Assembly (NCBI RefSeq): GCF_001445655.1
Contig: NZ_LNBE01000004.1
Coordinates: forward strand, 682,001-746,000
Direction: 5' to 3'
Length of the DNA stretch: 64,000 nt
Source: Streptomyces roseifaciens
GTDB taxonomy: Bacteria; Actinomycetota; Actinomycetes; Streptomycetales; Streptomycetaceae
This document shows positions 7,076 through 14,907 of the stretch, in pieces. The first letter of the stretch is position 1; each line of letters begins with the position of its first letter. Made by a program: the position numbers and the translations under genes. The notes under the pieces were generated by a model. The model had not been told where the DNA came from and ran no database searches. It worked only from the letters and a program-made list of their open reading frames with translations.

Positions 7076-8695
7076 TTACTTCCGATAGCCGAGCAGCGTC
7101 ATCATCCCCGACTCGGAGTGGTAGACGTTGTGGCAGTGGAGCATCCACAGGCCCGGGTTGTCGGCGTCGAAGTCCACGTCCAGCCGCTTGCCGGGCAGCA
7201 CGATCGCCGTGTCCTTGCGCGGGCCCCCGCCCGGCAGGGCGAAGGTGTGGCCGTGCAGGTGCATGGGGTGCCACATCGTGGTCGCGTTGACAAAGGAGAG
7301 CCGCACCCGCTCGCCCGCCGCCACCGGGAGCCGCCGCGAGGGCGCGTACTTCTCCCCGTTGATCGCCCAGTCGTACTTGGCCATCGAACCGGTCAGCCGG
7401 AGCGTGACCGTGCGGTCGGGCTCGCGGTCACGCAGCCGCACGGCCCGGTCCGCCTTGAGCCGGTCGGCGGTGAGGAGCTGCCCGTCCAGCTCGCGCGGGC
7501 GCGCCGACGCGTCGGGGGCCGAACCGCCGCCCGTCCGCAGCAGCGCCAGCGCGGCCTCCTTCTTGCCCTCGGCCAGCGCCGTCAGCGGGAAGACGCCGTC
7601 CTTCGCCTCGACCAGAACGTCGTAGCGCTCGCCCATGCCCAGCAGCAGCGCGTCCGTCTCCGCGTGCTCGACGGGGAAGCCGTCGGTGTGGGTGACCGTC
7701 ATCCGGTGGCCGCCGAGGGCGACGCGGAAGGCGGTGTCCCCGCCCGCGTTGACGAAGCGGATGCGGATCCGGTCGCCCGGCTTGGCCGCGAAGGTCTCGG
7801 GGTCGGCCGGCGCACGCCCGTTGACCAGGTAGTACGGGTAGGCGACGTCGCCCGCGTCCCCGCCGAGGAGGGGGCTGGTGGCGCCCATCAGCATGCGGGA
7901 CGGCGACTTCTCCGATGCTGTGGATGCCCTGGATGTCGCCGATGTCATCGACATGTGGTGCATGCCGCCTCCGCCGCCCCCGCCGTGGCCCGTGCCGCCC
8001 CCGCCGTGGTCCATGCCCCCCATGTCGTGGTCCATGCCCTTGGCCAGCTCCGCCAGCACCGCGTCCGGCGTGCTGCCGTCCACCCCGTCCACCCAGTCGT
8101 CGAGGACGACGACCCACTCCTTGTCGTACTGCAGCGGCTCCTTGGGGTCCTCCACGATCAGCGGCGCGTACAGCCCGCGGTCCTGCTGGACGCCCGAGTG
8201 CGGGTGGAACCAGTACGTGCCGGGGTGCGCGACCGCGAAGCGGTAGGTGAACGACGCCCCCGCCCTGACCGGCTGTTGCGTGACGCCCGGCACGCCGTCC
8301 ATGTCGTTGCGGAGTGCGAGCCCGTGCCAGTGCATCGAGGTGGGTTCGGGCAGGTGGTTGGCGAGGGTGAGGGCGAGCGTGTCGCCCGCGGTGACCCGGA
8401 CCTCCTTGCCGGGCAGCCGGTCGCCGTAGGCCCAGGTGCCGACGGTACGGCCGCCCAGGTCGATCTGCGTGCGGGTGGCGGTGAGCCGGACGTCGCGGAC
8501 GGGGCCGCTCCCGCGCTTCGCCTCGGCCGCGGCGACCTCCGCGCCGTCCGGCGCGACGAAGGCGGCGGGCGCGGCGGAGGGGGAGGAGGAGCCGCCGGAG
8601 CCGTCGGAGCAGGCGGCGAGCAGGCCGCTCCCGGCGGCGGCGAGGCCGGCGCCGAGCACGGCGCGGCGCGTGTGGGTACGGGTGTGCGTACGCAT
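7076..8695 (-). CDS. Tat-exported lipoprotein multicopper oxidase
   Basis: The 539-residue protein oxidises substrates (probably Cu(I) or phenolics) with O2 outside the membrane. The N terminus combines a twin-arginine signal (TRRAVLGAG) with a lipobox (SGLLAAC), so it is probably a lipid-anchored Tat substrate. All four copper-ligand blocks are visible: MHWHGL, FHPHSG, HPMHLHGH and LHCHNVYHSESGMM; the last holds the Cys and Met of the type 1 site. Around residues 215-255 is a Met/His/Gly-rich insert (runs of MDH, GMDHGGG, MHHMSM) typical of copper-resistance oxidases. It lies 59 bp downstream of the DUF6153 gene, behind a CsoR-like operator, which supports a role in copper tolerance. Confidence 0.9.
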   Translation of the reverse strand: MRTHTRTHTRRAVLGAGLAAAGSGLLAACSDGSGGSSSPSAAPAAFVAPDGAEVAAAEAKRGSGPVRDVRLTATRTQIDLGGRTVGTWAYGDRLPGKEVRVTAGDTLALTLANHLPEPTSMHWHGLALRNDMDGVPGVTQQPVRAGASFTYRFAVAHPGTYWFHPHSGVQQDRGLYAPLIVEDPKEPLQYDKEWVVVLDDWVDGVDGSTPDAVLAELAKGMDHDMGGMDHGGGGTGHGGGGGGGMHHMSMTSATSRASTASEKSPSRMLMGATSPLLGGDAGDVAYPYYLVNGRAPADPETFAAKPGDRIRIRFVNAGGDTAFRVALGGHRMTVTHTDGFPVEHAETDALLLGMGERYDVLVEAKDGVFPLTALAEGKKEAALALLRTGGGSAPDASARPRELDGQLLTADRLKADRAVRLRDREPDRTVTLRLTGSMAKYDWAINGEKYAPSRRLPVAAGERVRLSFVNATTMWHPMHLHGHTFALPGGGPRKDTAIVLPGKRLDVDFDADNPGLWMLHCHNVYHSESGMMTLLGYRK

Positions 8696-8754
8696 GGTGA
8701 GTGCACCTCTGAGGGATCGGTGAAGAAGGGGTAGGGACGCGTAGAGGCGCGCTC

Positions 8755-9213
8755 CTACACCCGCAGCACCGACAGCCGCGCGAGGGACTTGTGCCGCGGA
8801 GGCGGCGGGATCGGCCACAGGGCCCGCAGCAGCCGCACCCGGGCCGCGGCCACGGCTGCGGCGGGGCGGCGGAGGGCGGCGGTGACCAGCAGCAGGACGA
8901 GCGCCAGGAGAGCGGCGCCGAGGACGGCCAGGCAGACGGACATGGGGTCCATGCCGGGGGCGGAGAGGGGATCGCCGGCGATGGGGCCGGATGCGGGGGC
9001 GTGGGCGGCGGAGTGAGCCTGCGGATGCGCCCCGGCGGCCGCATGTGCCCCGGCGGCCGCATGCGTACCGGCCTTGTGGCCCGTACCCGCACCCGCGTGC
9101 CCCGTCGGATGTCCCAGCGTGTGCATCGTGACGATGCCCAGGAGCAGGGCGGAGAGCAGCAAAAGGCGCCCGCACCACGCGGCCGCCGTTCCCTGCTGTC
9201 CGTTCTGGATCAC
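8755..9213 (-). CDS. DUF6153 family membrane protein
   Basis: The 152-residue protein has a hydrophobic segment at about 14-32, a His/Ala/Gly-rich linker (about 33-78, repeated GAH and AAH) and a second hydrophobic segment at about 90-112 (MDPMSVCLAVLG is the recognisable family motif). The family is actinobacterial and of unknown function; the His-rich loop suggests metal binding. It is the first gene of the operon with the multicopper oxidase. The start is GTG at 9213 with GAGG directly before it, which is a tight spacing, so a leaderless message is possible. Confidence 0.75.
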   Translation of the reverse strand: MIQNGQQGTAAAWCGRLLLLSALLLGIVTMHTLGHPTGHAGAGTGHKAGTHAAAGAHAAAGAHPQAHSAAHAPASGPIAGDPLSAPGMDPMSVCLAVLGAALLALVLLLVTAALRRPAAAVAAARVRLLRALWPIPPPPRHKSLARLSVLRV

Positions 9214-9223
9214 CCTCGCACCC

Positions 9224-9238
9224 TACCCCCGCGGGGTA
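9224..9238. promoter_or_regulatory. CsoR-like copper-responsive operator
   Basis: The site reads TACCCCCGCGGGGTA, i.e. TACCC-N5-GGGTA, a symmetric box of the type bound by copper-sensing CsoR repressors in actinobacteria. It lies 11 bp upstream of the DUF6153 start, where it would cover the promoter of the copper operon. It also lies about 80 bp from the divergent permease start. The consensus is from memory; the symmetry is seen directly. Confidence 0.65.
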
Positions 9239-9316
9239 TGCCCGTTCCATGGCCCCGGAAATGGGATTATGGGGCGAAAACGATTGACGTACGGCTTGAA
9301 GGACGCTCCCCCTCCC

Positions 9317-10783
9317 ATGACCATCACGGAACAGGTGAGGGACGACCGTCCCGTCGCCGCCGTCCCCGCACCGCCGACGGCCCCGCAGCCCCAGTTCATC
9401 TCGTGGGTGACCCTCGCGATGATGACCACGGCCTCCGTCGCCAACCTGCGGCCCTCGCCGTCCATGGCGCTCTACGGGCTCGCCGCCGTCTTCCTCTACC
9501 TCCTCCCGGCCGTCGTCTTCCTGCTGCCGACCGCCCTGGTCTCCGCCGAGCTGGCCTCGGGCTGGACCGGCGGCATCTACCGCTGGGTCAGCGAGGGGCT
9601 CTCCAAGCCGCTGGGCTTCCTGGCCGTGTGGTGCCAGTTCGCGATGACGATCGCCTACTACCCGAGCCTGCTGGCCTACGTGGCGAGCACCTTCGCCTAC
9701 GTCGTCGACCCGCGGCTCGCCGACAACGGCGTCTACGTCGCCATCGTGATCGTCGTCGTCTACTGGGCCGGCGTGCTGATCTCCTCCCGCGGCACGAAGG
9801 CCGTGGCCGGGCTCTCCAGCATGGGCCTCGTCATCGGCACCCTGATCCCGGGCGTCGTCCTCGTCGTCCTCGGCCTGGTCTTCCTCGGCCAGGGCAACGC
9901 CTCCGCCGCGCCCATGGACAGCGGCCACCTCCTGCCGCCGTGGACCGGCCTGGCCAGCCTCGTGCTGATCGTGGGCAACTTCCTGTCGTACGCGGGCATG
10001 GAGATGAACGGCGTCCACGTCGCCTCGCTGCGCGAGCCCGGCCGGCAGTTCCCGCGCTCGGTGTTCGCGGCCACCGGCCTCGTCCTGCTGATCTTCATCC
10101 TGCCCGCCCTGGCCATCAGCTGGGTGATGCCCGGCGAGGACCTCAGTCTCACCGCCGGAGTGATGCAGGCCTTCCAGGGCTTCTTCGACCACTTCCACGT
10201 GGGCTGGCTGACCAAGGTCGTCGGCGTGCTGCTCGTCGCGGCGGCGCTCGGCGGCATGCTCGCGTGGCTGGCCGGGCCGTCCAAGGGGCTGCTGATGGTC
10301 GCCCGGCAGGAGGGCTACCTGCCGCCCGTGCTGCAGAAGCTCAACAAGAACGGCGTCCAGCGCAACATCATGGTCGCCCAGGGCGGGCTGACCACCGTCA
10401 TCGCGCTCCTCTACGCGTTCGTCCCGGACGTCTCCAGCGCGTACTGGATCTTCTCCGTGATCACCACGCAGATCTACCTCGTCGTCTACCTGCTGATGTT
10501 CGCCGCCGCCGTGCGCCTGCGGGCCACCCAGCCGGACCGGCCGCGCGGCTTCCGCGTGCCCGCCCTGCACCTCGTCGCGGGCGTCGGCTTCGCGGCCTCG
10601 CTCGCCGCCATGTGCATCGGCTTCGTGCCGCCCGAGCAGTTCGGCGGCGGGCCGCTGTGGCGCTACCTGCTCACCGTCGGCGGCGGACTGCTCGTGCTCG
10701 GGTTCCTCGCGCCGCTCGCGTTCCTGAAGTTCCGCAAACCCCACTGGGTGGCACCGGAGCACCGGGAGAGCCTCGTCCGTTAG
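9317..10783 (+). CDS. APC-superfamily amino acid permease
   Basis: This 488-residue integral membrane protein has about 12 hydrophobic segments. Its layout resembles glutamate:GABA antiporter-type APC transporters (YRWVSEGLSKPLGFLAVW around TM3, NFLSYAGMEMNGVHVASL in the middle). The likely substrate is an amino acid. MTITEQ at 9317 is taken as the start because the conserved part begins soon after; a start at 9269 (MGRKRL) cannot be excluded. No strong ribosome binding site is seen. It is divergent from the copper operon and followed 28 bp later by an alpha/beta hydrolase gene. Confidence 0.8.
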   Translation: MTITEQVRDDRPVAAVPAPPTAPQPQFISWVTLAMMTTASVANLRPSPSMALYGLAAVFLYLLPAVVFLLPTALVSAELASGWTGGIYRWVSEGLSKPLGFLAVWCQFAMTIAYYPSLLAYVASTFAYVVDPRLADNGVYVAIVIVVVYWAGVLISSRGTKAVAGLSSMGLVIGTLIPGVVLVVLGLVFLGQGNASAAPMDSGHLLPPWTGLASLVLIVGNFLSYAGMEMNGVHVASLREPGRQFPRSVFAATGLVLLIFILPALAISWVMPGEDLSLTAGVMQAFQGFFDHFHVGWLTKVVGVLLVAAALGGMLAWLAGPSKGLLMVARQEGYLPPVLQKLNKNGVQRNIMVAQGGLTTVIALLYAFVPDVSSAYWIFSVITTQIYLVVYLLMFAAAVRLRATQPDRPRGFRVPALHLVAGVGFAASLAAMCIGFVPPEQFGGGPLWRYLLTVGGGLLVLGFLAPLAFLKFRKPHWVAPEHRESLVR

Positions 10784-10811
10784 CTTGTCGGAGAGCGACG
10801 AGGGGGAGCCC

Positions 10812-11759
10812 ATGAACAGCGCGAACGGCGGCAGCGGCGTGAACGGCACGGTGCGGCCGCGGACGTCGGGGAGCGAGACGGCCCGGCCGCCGGGGCGCAT
10901 GCTGCGGGTCGGCGGGGTGCCGCTGCACGTGGTGCGCGAGGGGTCGGGGCCGGTGTGCGTGCTCAGCGCCGGGCTCGGCATGGGCTGGTTCGACTGGGAG
11001 CCCGTCGTGCCGCTCCTCACCCCGCACCGCACCGTCGTCCGCTTCGACCGGCCCGGCCTCGGCTTCAGCGCCCCGCCGCTGGAACCACCCACCGCCGCGG
11101 GCGAGGCCGACCGGATAGCCGGCGTCCTCGACGCGCTGGGCCTGCGCGAGCCCGCGACGGTCGTCGGCCACTCCCTGGCCGGCTTCCACGCCGAGGCCTT
11201 CGCCCGGCTGCACCCGCAGCGCACGGCCGGCATCGTGCTGGTCGACGGCAGCGTCGAGGAGGACGCCCGCCCCGCCCCCGCCCGCGAGCTGCGCACCACC
11301 GCCGCGCACGCCCGGGGCGTGGTCGTCGCCGCCGCGGGGCTGCCGCGCGCGCTCGGCCCGTCCCTGCGCCGGCTCACCGTCCGCGTCTCCTCCGTCAACC
11401 GCCAGGACCCCGCCCCGGCCGACCTGGTGCGGCGCACGTACGGCACCGGGCGGGTGGTGCGCGCCCTGCTGATGGAGAACGCCCGCTACCGCGACGTGGC
11501 CGCCGAGCTCGACGCCCTGCGCGAGAGCCGGCCCATGCCGCCCGTGCCCGTGAGCGTCCTCGCGGCCTCCCCGGGCACCGGCTCCTGGCTGGAACGCCGC
11601 TGGCTGGAGCGGCAGCGGGCGCTCGCCGAGCGCCTCGACGGCCGCTTCGAGGCGGTGGCCCCCGCGGGCCACCTGCTGATGTACGACCGCCCGCAGTCGG
11701 TGGCCACGGCCATCCTGGCGACCCCGCCGACCCGCTTCCACCGGCCGGACGGTTCCTGA
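10812..11759 (+). CDS. Alpha/beta hydrolase
   Basis: This 315-residue protein has the alpha/beta-hydrolase fold. The nucleophile elbow is VVGHSLAG (about residue 120), followed by the typical GIVLVDGS strand. The oxyanion/lid region FDRPGLGFS is upstream, and a C-terminal His sits in APAGHLLMYDRP. The first 30 residues are Gly/Asn/Thr-rich and probably disordered. The start at 10812 follows AGGGGGAG; an upstream in-frame start at 10785 overlaps the permease stop region and lacks such a site. The substrate is unknown. It probably shares a transcript with the permease. Confidence 0.8.
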   Translation: MNSANGGSGVNGTVRPRTSGSETARPPGRMLRVGGVPLHVVREGSGPVCVLSAGLGMGWFDWEPVVPLLTPHRTVVRFDRPGLGFSAPPLEPPTAAGEADRIAGVLDALGLREPATVVGHSLAGFHAEAFARLHPQRTAGIVLVDGSVEEDARPAPARELRTTAAHARGVVVAAAGLPRALGPSLRRLTVRVSSVNRQDPAPADLVRRTYGTGRVVRALLMENARYRDVAAELDALRESRPMPPVPVSVLAASPGTGSWLERRWLERQRALAERLDGRFEAVAPAGHLLMYDRPQSVATAILATPPTRFHRPDGS

Positions 11760-11930
11760 GCCCGCCGCGGCCGGCGGCCGAGCGCACGGAACCAGCCCCT
11801 CCATCCCGTGTCCATCCGCCCCGCCCCAGGCGTTCGGAAGACGTCAAACCAGAGAAACCCGGGGTTTTGAGGTCCATCGCGGCGGAAAACCTCGTGGCGC
11901 GTTCGGTGCACCGCCGATTGAGGGACCGCC

Positions 11931-13316
11931 ATGCCCGCCACGTACGTGTCCGGAACCGCCCCCGGGGCCCTGCCGCTCGTCGGTCACGCCTGGCCGCTGA
12001 TGCGCAGGCCCCTCGACTTCCTCCGTTCCCTGCCCGCCCACGGCGACCTGGTGGAGATCCGCCTGGGCTCCGTCCCGGCCTACGTCCCCTGTCATCCCGA
12101 GCTGCTGCGGCAGGTGCTCTTCGACGACCGGACCTTCGACAAGGGAGGGGCGTTCTTCGCCCGGTTCCGGGACGTCGTCGGCAACGGCCTGGGCAGCTGC
12201 GAGCACCGGGACCACCGCCGCCAGCGCCGCCTGGTCCAGCCGTCGTTCCACCGCTCCCGCCTGGAGGGCTACGCGGAGGTGATGGCGGACGAGGCCGCCC
12301 GGCTGTCCGCGTCCTGGCACGGCGGCCAGGTCGTCGACGTCTTCCCCGCCATGTTCGGGCTCGCCCTGCGCACCGTCACCCGCAGCCTCTTCTCGGCCCA
12401 TCTGGCCGAAGCGGACGTGGCCCGCCTGCAGGACTCCTTCCGCGTCGCGCTCAGCGGCCTCTTCCGGCGGATGTTCGTGCCCGGGCCGGTGCAGCGCCTG
12501 CCCCTGCCCGCGAACCGCCGCTACGCGCGGGCCCTCGCCGACCTGCACGGCACGGTCGACCGCCTCGTCACCGCGTACCGCCGCGGCGGGCAGGACCACG
12601 GCGACCTGCTGTCCACCCTGATCGCCGCCCGGGAGGAGGACGGCCGCGGGGGACTGACCGACGCCGAGATCCACGACCAGGTGACGACGATGGTCTTCGG
12701 GGGCTCGGAGACCGTGGCCGCGTCCCTGACCTGGTCGCTGTACGCCCTGGCCCGGCACCCGGAGGCCGCCCGGGAGCTGCACGCCGAACTCGACGCCGTC
12801 CTCGGCGACCGGGCCGTCACGCCCGCCGACCTCCCGCGCCTGCCCCGCACCGGCCAGGTCGTCACCGAATCGCTGCGCCTCTACCCGCCCGCATGGCTGT
12901 TCACCCGCGTCACGACGGTCCCGGTGGAGCTGGCCGGCCGCCGGCTGCCGCCCGGGACGACGATGGTCGTCAGCCCGCCGGTCGTCCACCACAGCCCCGC
13001 CGTGCACGCGTGCCCGGCGGAGTTCCGCCCCGACCGCTGGCCCGCGGACCAGCCCGGGCGGCCGCCCCGCGAAGGCTTCGCGATCTTCGGCGTCGGCGCC
13101 CGCAAGTGCATCGGCGACGTCTACGCCATGACCGAGGCGACGCTCACCCTGGCCACCCTCTGTCACCGCTGGCGGATGGAGTTCGCACCCGGCACGGACA
13201 CCCGCCTGCCGCCCCTGGCCACGGTGCAGTACCCCCGGCGGCTGCTGGTGCGGCTCTCGGAGCGCGGGCCGGCCGCGGACCGACGGGCGGCCCGGCCGTG
13301 CGGCACCGGCGGGTGA
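11931..13316 (+). CDS. Cytochrome P450
   Basis: The 461-residue heme monooxygenase has the I-helix FGGSETVAASL (FGGSET replacing the common AGxET), the K-helix ESLRLYPP, and the heme-binding loop FGVGARKCIGDVYA with the axial Cys. The C-terminal region most resembles sesquiterpene-oxidising actinobacterial P450s (GDVYAMTEAT), but no terpene cyclase or ferredoxin gene lies nearby, so the substrate is open. The start at 11931 follows GAGGGACCGCC. About 170 bp of leader separate it from the hydrolase gene and include a short symmetric AAACCC-G-GGGTTT (11855-11867). Confidence 0.9.
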   Translation: MPATYVSGTAPGALPLVGHAWPLMRRPLDFLRSLPAHGDLVEIRLGSVPAYVPCHPELLRQVLFDDRTFDKGGAFFARFRDVVGNGLGSCEHRDHRRQRRLVQPSFHRSRLEGYAEVMADEAARLSASWHGGQVVDVFPAMFGLALRTVTRSLFSAHLAEADVARLQDSFRVALSGLFRRMFVPGPVQRLPLPANRRYARALADLHGTVDRLVTAYRRGGQDHGDLLSTLIAAREEDGRGGLTDAEIHDQVTTMVFGGSETVAASLTWSLYALARHPEAARELHAELDAVLGDRAVTPADLPRLPRTGQVVTESLRLYPPAWLFTRVTTVPVELAGRRLPPGTTMVVSPPVVHHSPAVHACPAEFRPDRWPADQPGRPPREGFAIFGVGARKCIGDVYAMTEATLTLATLCHRWRMEFAPGTDTRLPPLATVQYPRRLLVRLSERGPAADRRAARPCGTGG

Positions 13317-13473
13317 GCAGGCAGTATGGGGTGGGGGCACCCCGGGCACCCCGGACTCCGCGTTCGGACTCACGCATGCAACGCGCCCGACATCATGTGG
13401 TGGGATGCTCTATGCCCCCCGACGTGCCCCGCGGCTTGGGAAGGGGCGGCCTGACCAGCGAGGATGGGTAGCT

Positions 13474-14835
13474 ATGGATAAGCAGCAGGAGTTCGTGCTC
13501 CGCACTCTGGAAGAGCGCGACATCCGCTTCGTGCGGCTGTGGTTCACCGACGTGCTGGGCTATCTGAAGTCCGTGGCCGTCGCCCCCGCCGAGCTGGAGC
13601 AGGCCTTCGACGAGGGCATCGGCTTCGACGGCTCCGCGATCGAGGGCTTCGCGCGGGTCTACGAGTCCGACATGATCGCCAAGCCGGATCCGGGCACCTT
13701 CCAGATCCTGCCCTGGCGCGCCGAGGCCCCCGGCACCGCCCGGATGTTCTGCGACATCCTCATGCCCGACGGCTCGCCCTCCTACGCGGACCCGCGCTAC
13801 GTCCTCAAGCGCATCCTCGCCAAGACCTCCGACCTCGGCTTCACCTTCTACACCCACCCCGAGATCGAGTTCTTCCTGCTCAAGGACAAGCCGGTGGACG
13901 GCACCCGCCCGGTGCCCGCCGACTCCTCCGGCTACTTCGACCACACCCCGCAGAACGTGGGCATGGACTTCCGCCGCCAGGCGATCACCATGCTCGAATC
14001 GATGGGCATCTCGGTCGAGTTCAGCCACCACGAGGGCGCCCCCGGCCAGCAGGAGATCGACCTGCGCTACGCCGACGCGCTCTCCACCGCCGACAACATC
14101 ATGACCTTCCGGCTCGTGATGAAGCAGGTCGCGCTGGAGCAGGGCGTGCAGGCCACGTTCATGCCCAAGCCGTTCTCCGAGTACCCCGGCTCGGGCATGC
14201 ACACCCACCTCTCCCTCTTCGAGGGCGACCGCAACGCCTTCTACGAGTCCGGCGCCGAGTACCAGCTCTCCAAGGTCGGCCGGTCCTTCATCGCCGGCCT
14301 GCTCCGGCACGCCGCGGAGACCTCCGCCGTCACCAACCAGTGGGTCAACTCCTACAAGCGCATCTGGGGCGGCTCGCAGCGCACCGCGGGCGCCGGCGGC
14401 GAGGCCCCCTCGTACATCTGCTGGGGCCACAACAACCGCTCCGCGCTCATCCGCGTCCCCATGTACAAGCCCGGCAAGACGGGGTCGACGCGCGTGGAGG
14501 TCCGCTCCATCGACTCCGGCGCCAACCCCTACCTGACCTACGCGGTCCTGCTGGCCGCGGGCCTCAAGGGCATCGAGGAGGGCTACGAGCTCCCGGCCGG
14601 CGCCGACGACGACGTGTGGGCGCTGTCCGACTCCGAGCGCCGCGCCATGGGCATCGAGCCGCTGCCGCAGAACCTCGGCGAGGCCATCGAGCTGATGGAG
14701 CGCAGCGAACTGGTGGCCGAGACCCTCGGCGAGCACGTCTTCGACTTCTTCCTGCGCAACAAGAAGCAGGAGTGGGAGGAGTACCGCTCGGAGGTCACGG
14801 CGTTCGAGCTGCGCAAGATGCTGCCGGTGCTGTAG
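13474..14835 (+). CDS. glnA2: GlnA2-type glutamine synthetase-like enzyme (probable gamma-glutamylpolyamine synthetase)
   Basis: The 453-residue protein has the type I glutamine synthetase fold: the beta-grasp domain (GIGFDGSAIEGF), the metal/ATP motifs (HPEIEFFLLKD, HHEGAPGQQEIDLRY, KPFSEYPGSGMHTHLS) and the Arg region NRSALIRVP. It lacks the NLY-type adenylylation tyrosine near the C terminus (the equivalent region reads GYELPAGADDDVWALS), so its neighbour GlnE probably does not modify it. The sequence closely matches my memory of Streptomyces GlnA2, reported to glutamylate polyamines during their catabolism rather than make glutamine. The start at 13474 follows GAGGATGGGTAGCT. It precedes glnE by 72 bp. 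Confidence 0.85.
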   Translation: MDKQQEFVLRTLEERDIRFVRLWFTDVLGYLKSVAVAPAELEQAFDEGIGFDGSAIEGFARVYESDMIAKPDPGTFQILPWRAEAPGTARMFCDILMPDGSPSYADPRYVLKRILAKTSDLGFTFYTHPEIEFFLLKDKPVDGTRPVPADSSGYFDHTPQNVGMDFRRQAITMLESMGISVEFSHHEGAPGQQEIDLRYADALSTADNIMTFRLVMKQVALEQGVQATFMPKPFSEYPGSGMHTHLSLFEGDRNAFYESGAEYQLSKVGRSFIAGLLRHAAETSAVTNQWVNSYKRIWGGSQRTAGAGGEAPSYICWGHNNRSALIRVPMYKPGKTGSTRVEVRSIDSGANPYLTYAVLLAAGLKGIEEGYELPAGADDDVWALSDSERRAMGIEPLPQNLGEAIELMERSELVAETLGEHVFDFFLRNKKQEWEEYRSEVTAFELRKMLPVL

Positions 14836-14907
14836 GCGGGAGCCGGGGCCGCGGGGCCGCGAGGTCCCGCGGCTATCATGGCCGCAGCGCGCGAGCGAGA
14901 GGTGCCG

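Noticed and set aside
7076..11446. A 1,456-codon open frame on the minus strand extending past the multicopper oxidase start
   Set aside because: Only the part up to 8695 has the oxidase motifs and signal peptide; the rest runs antisense to the permease and hydrolase genes, and shows low-complexity shadow composition.
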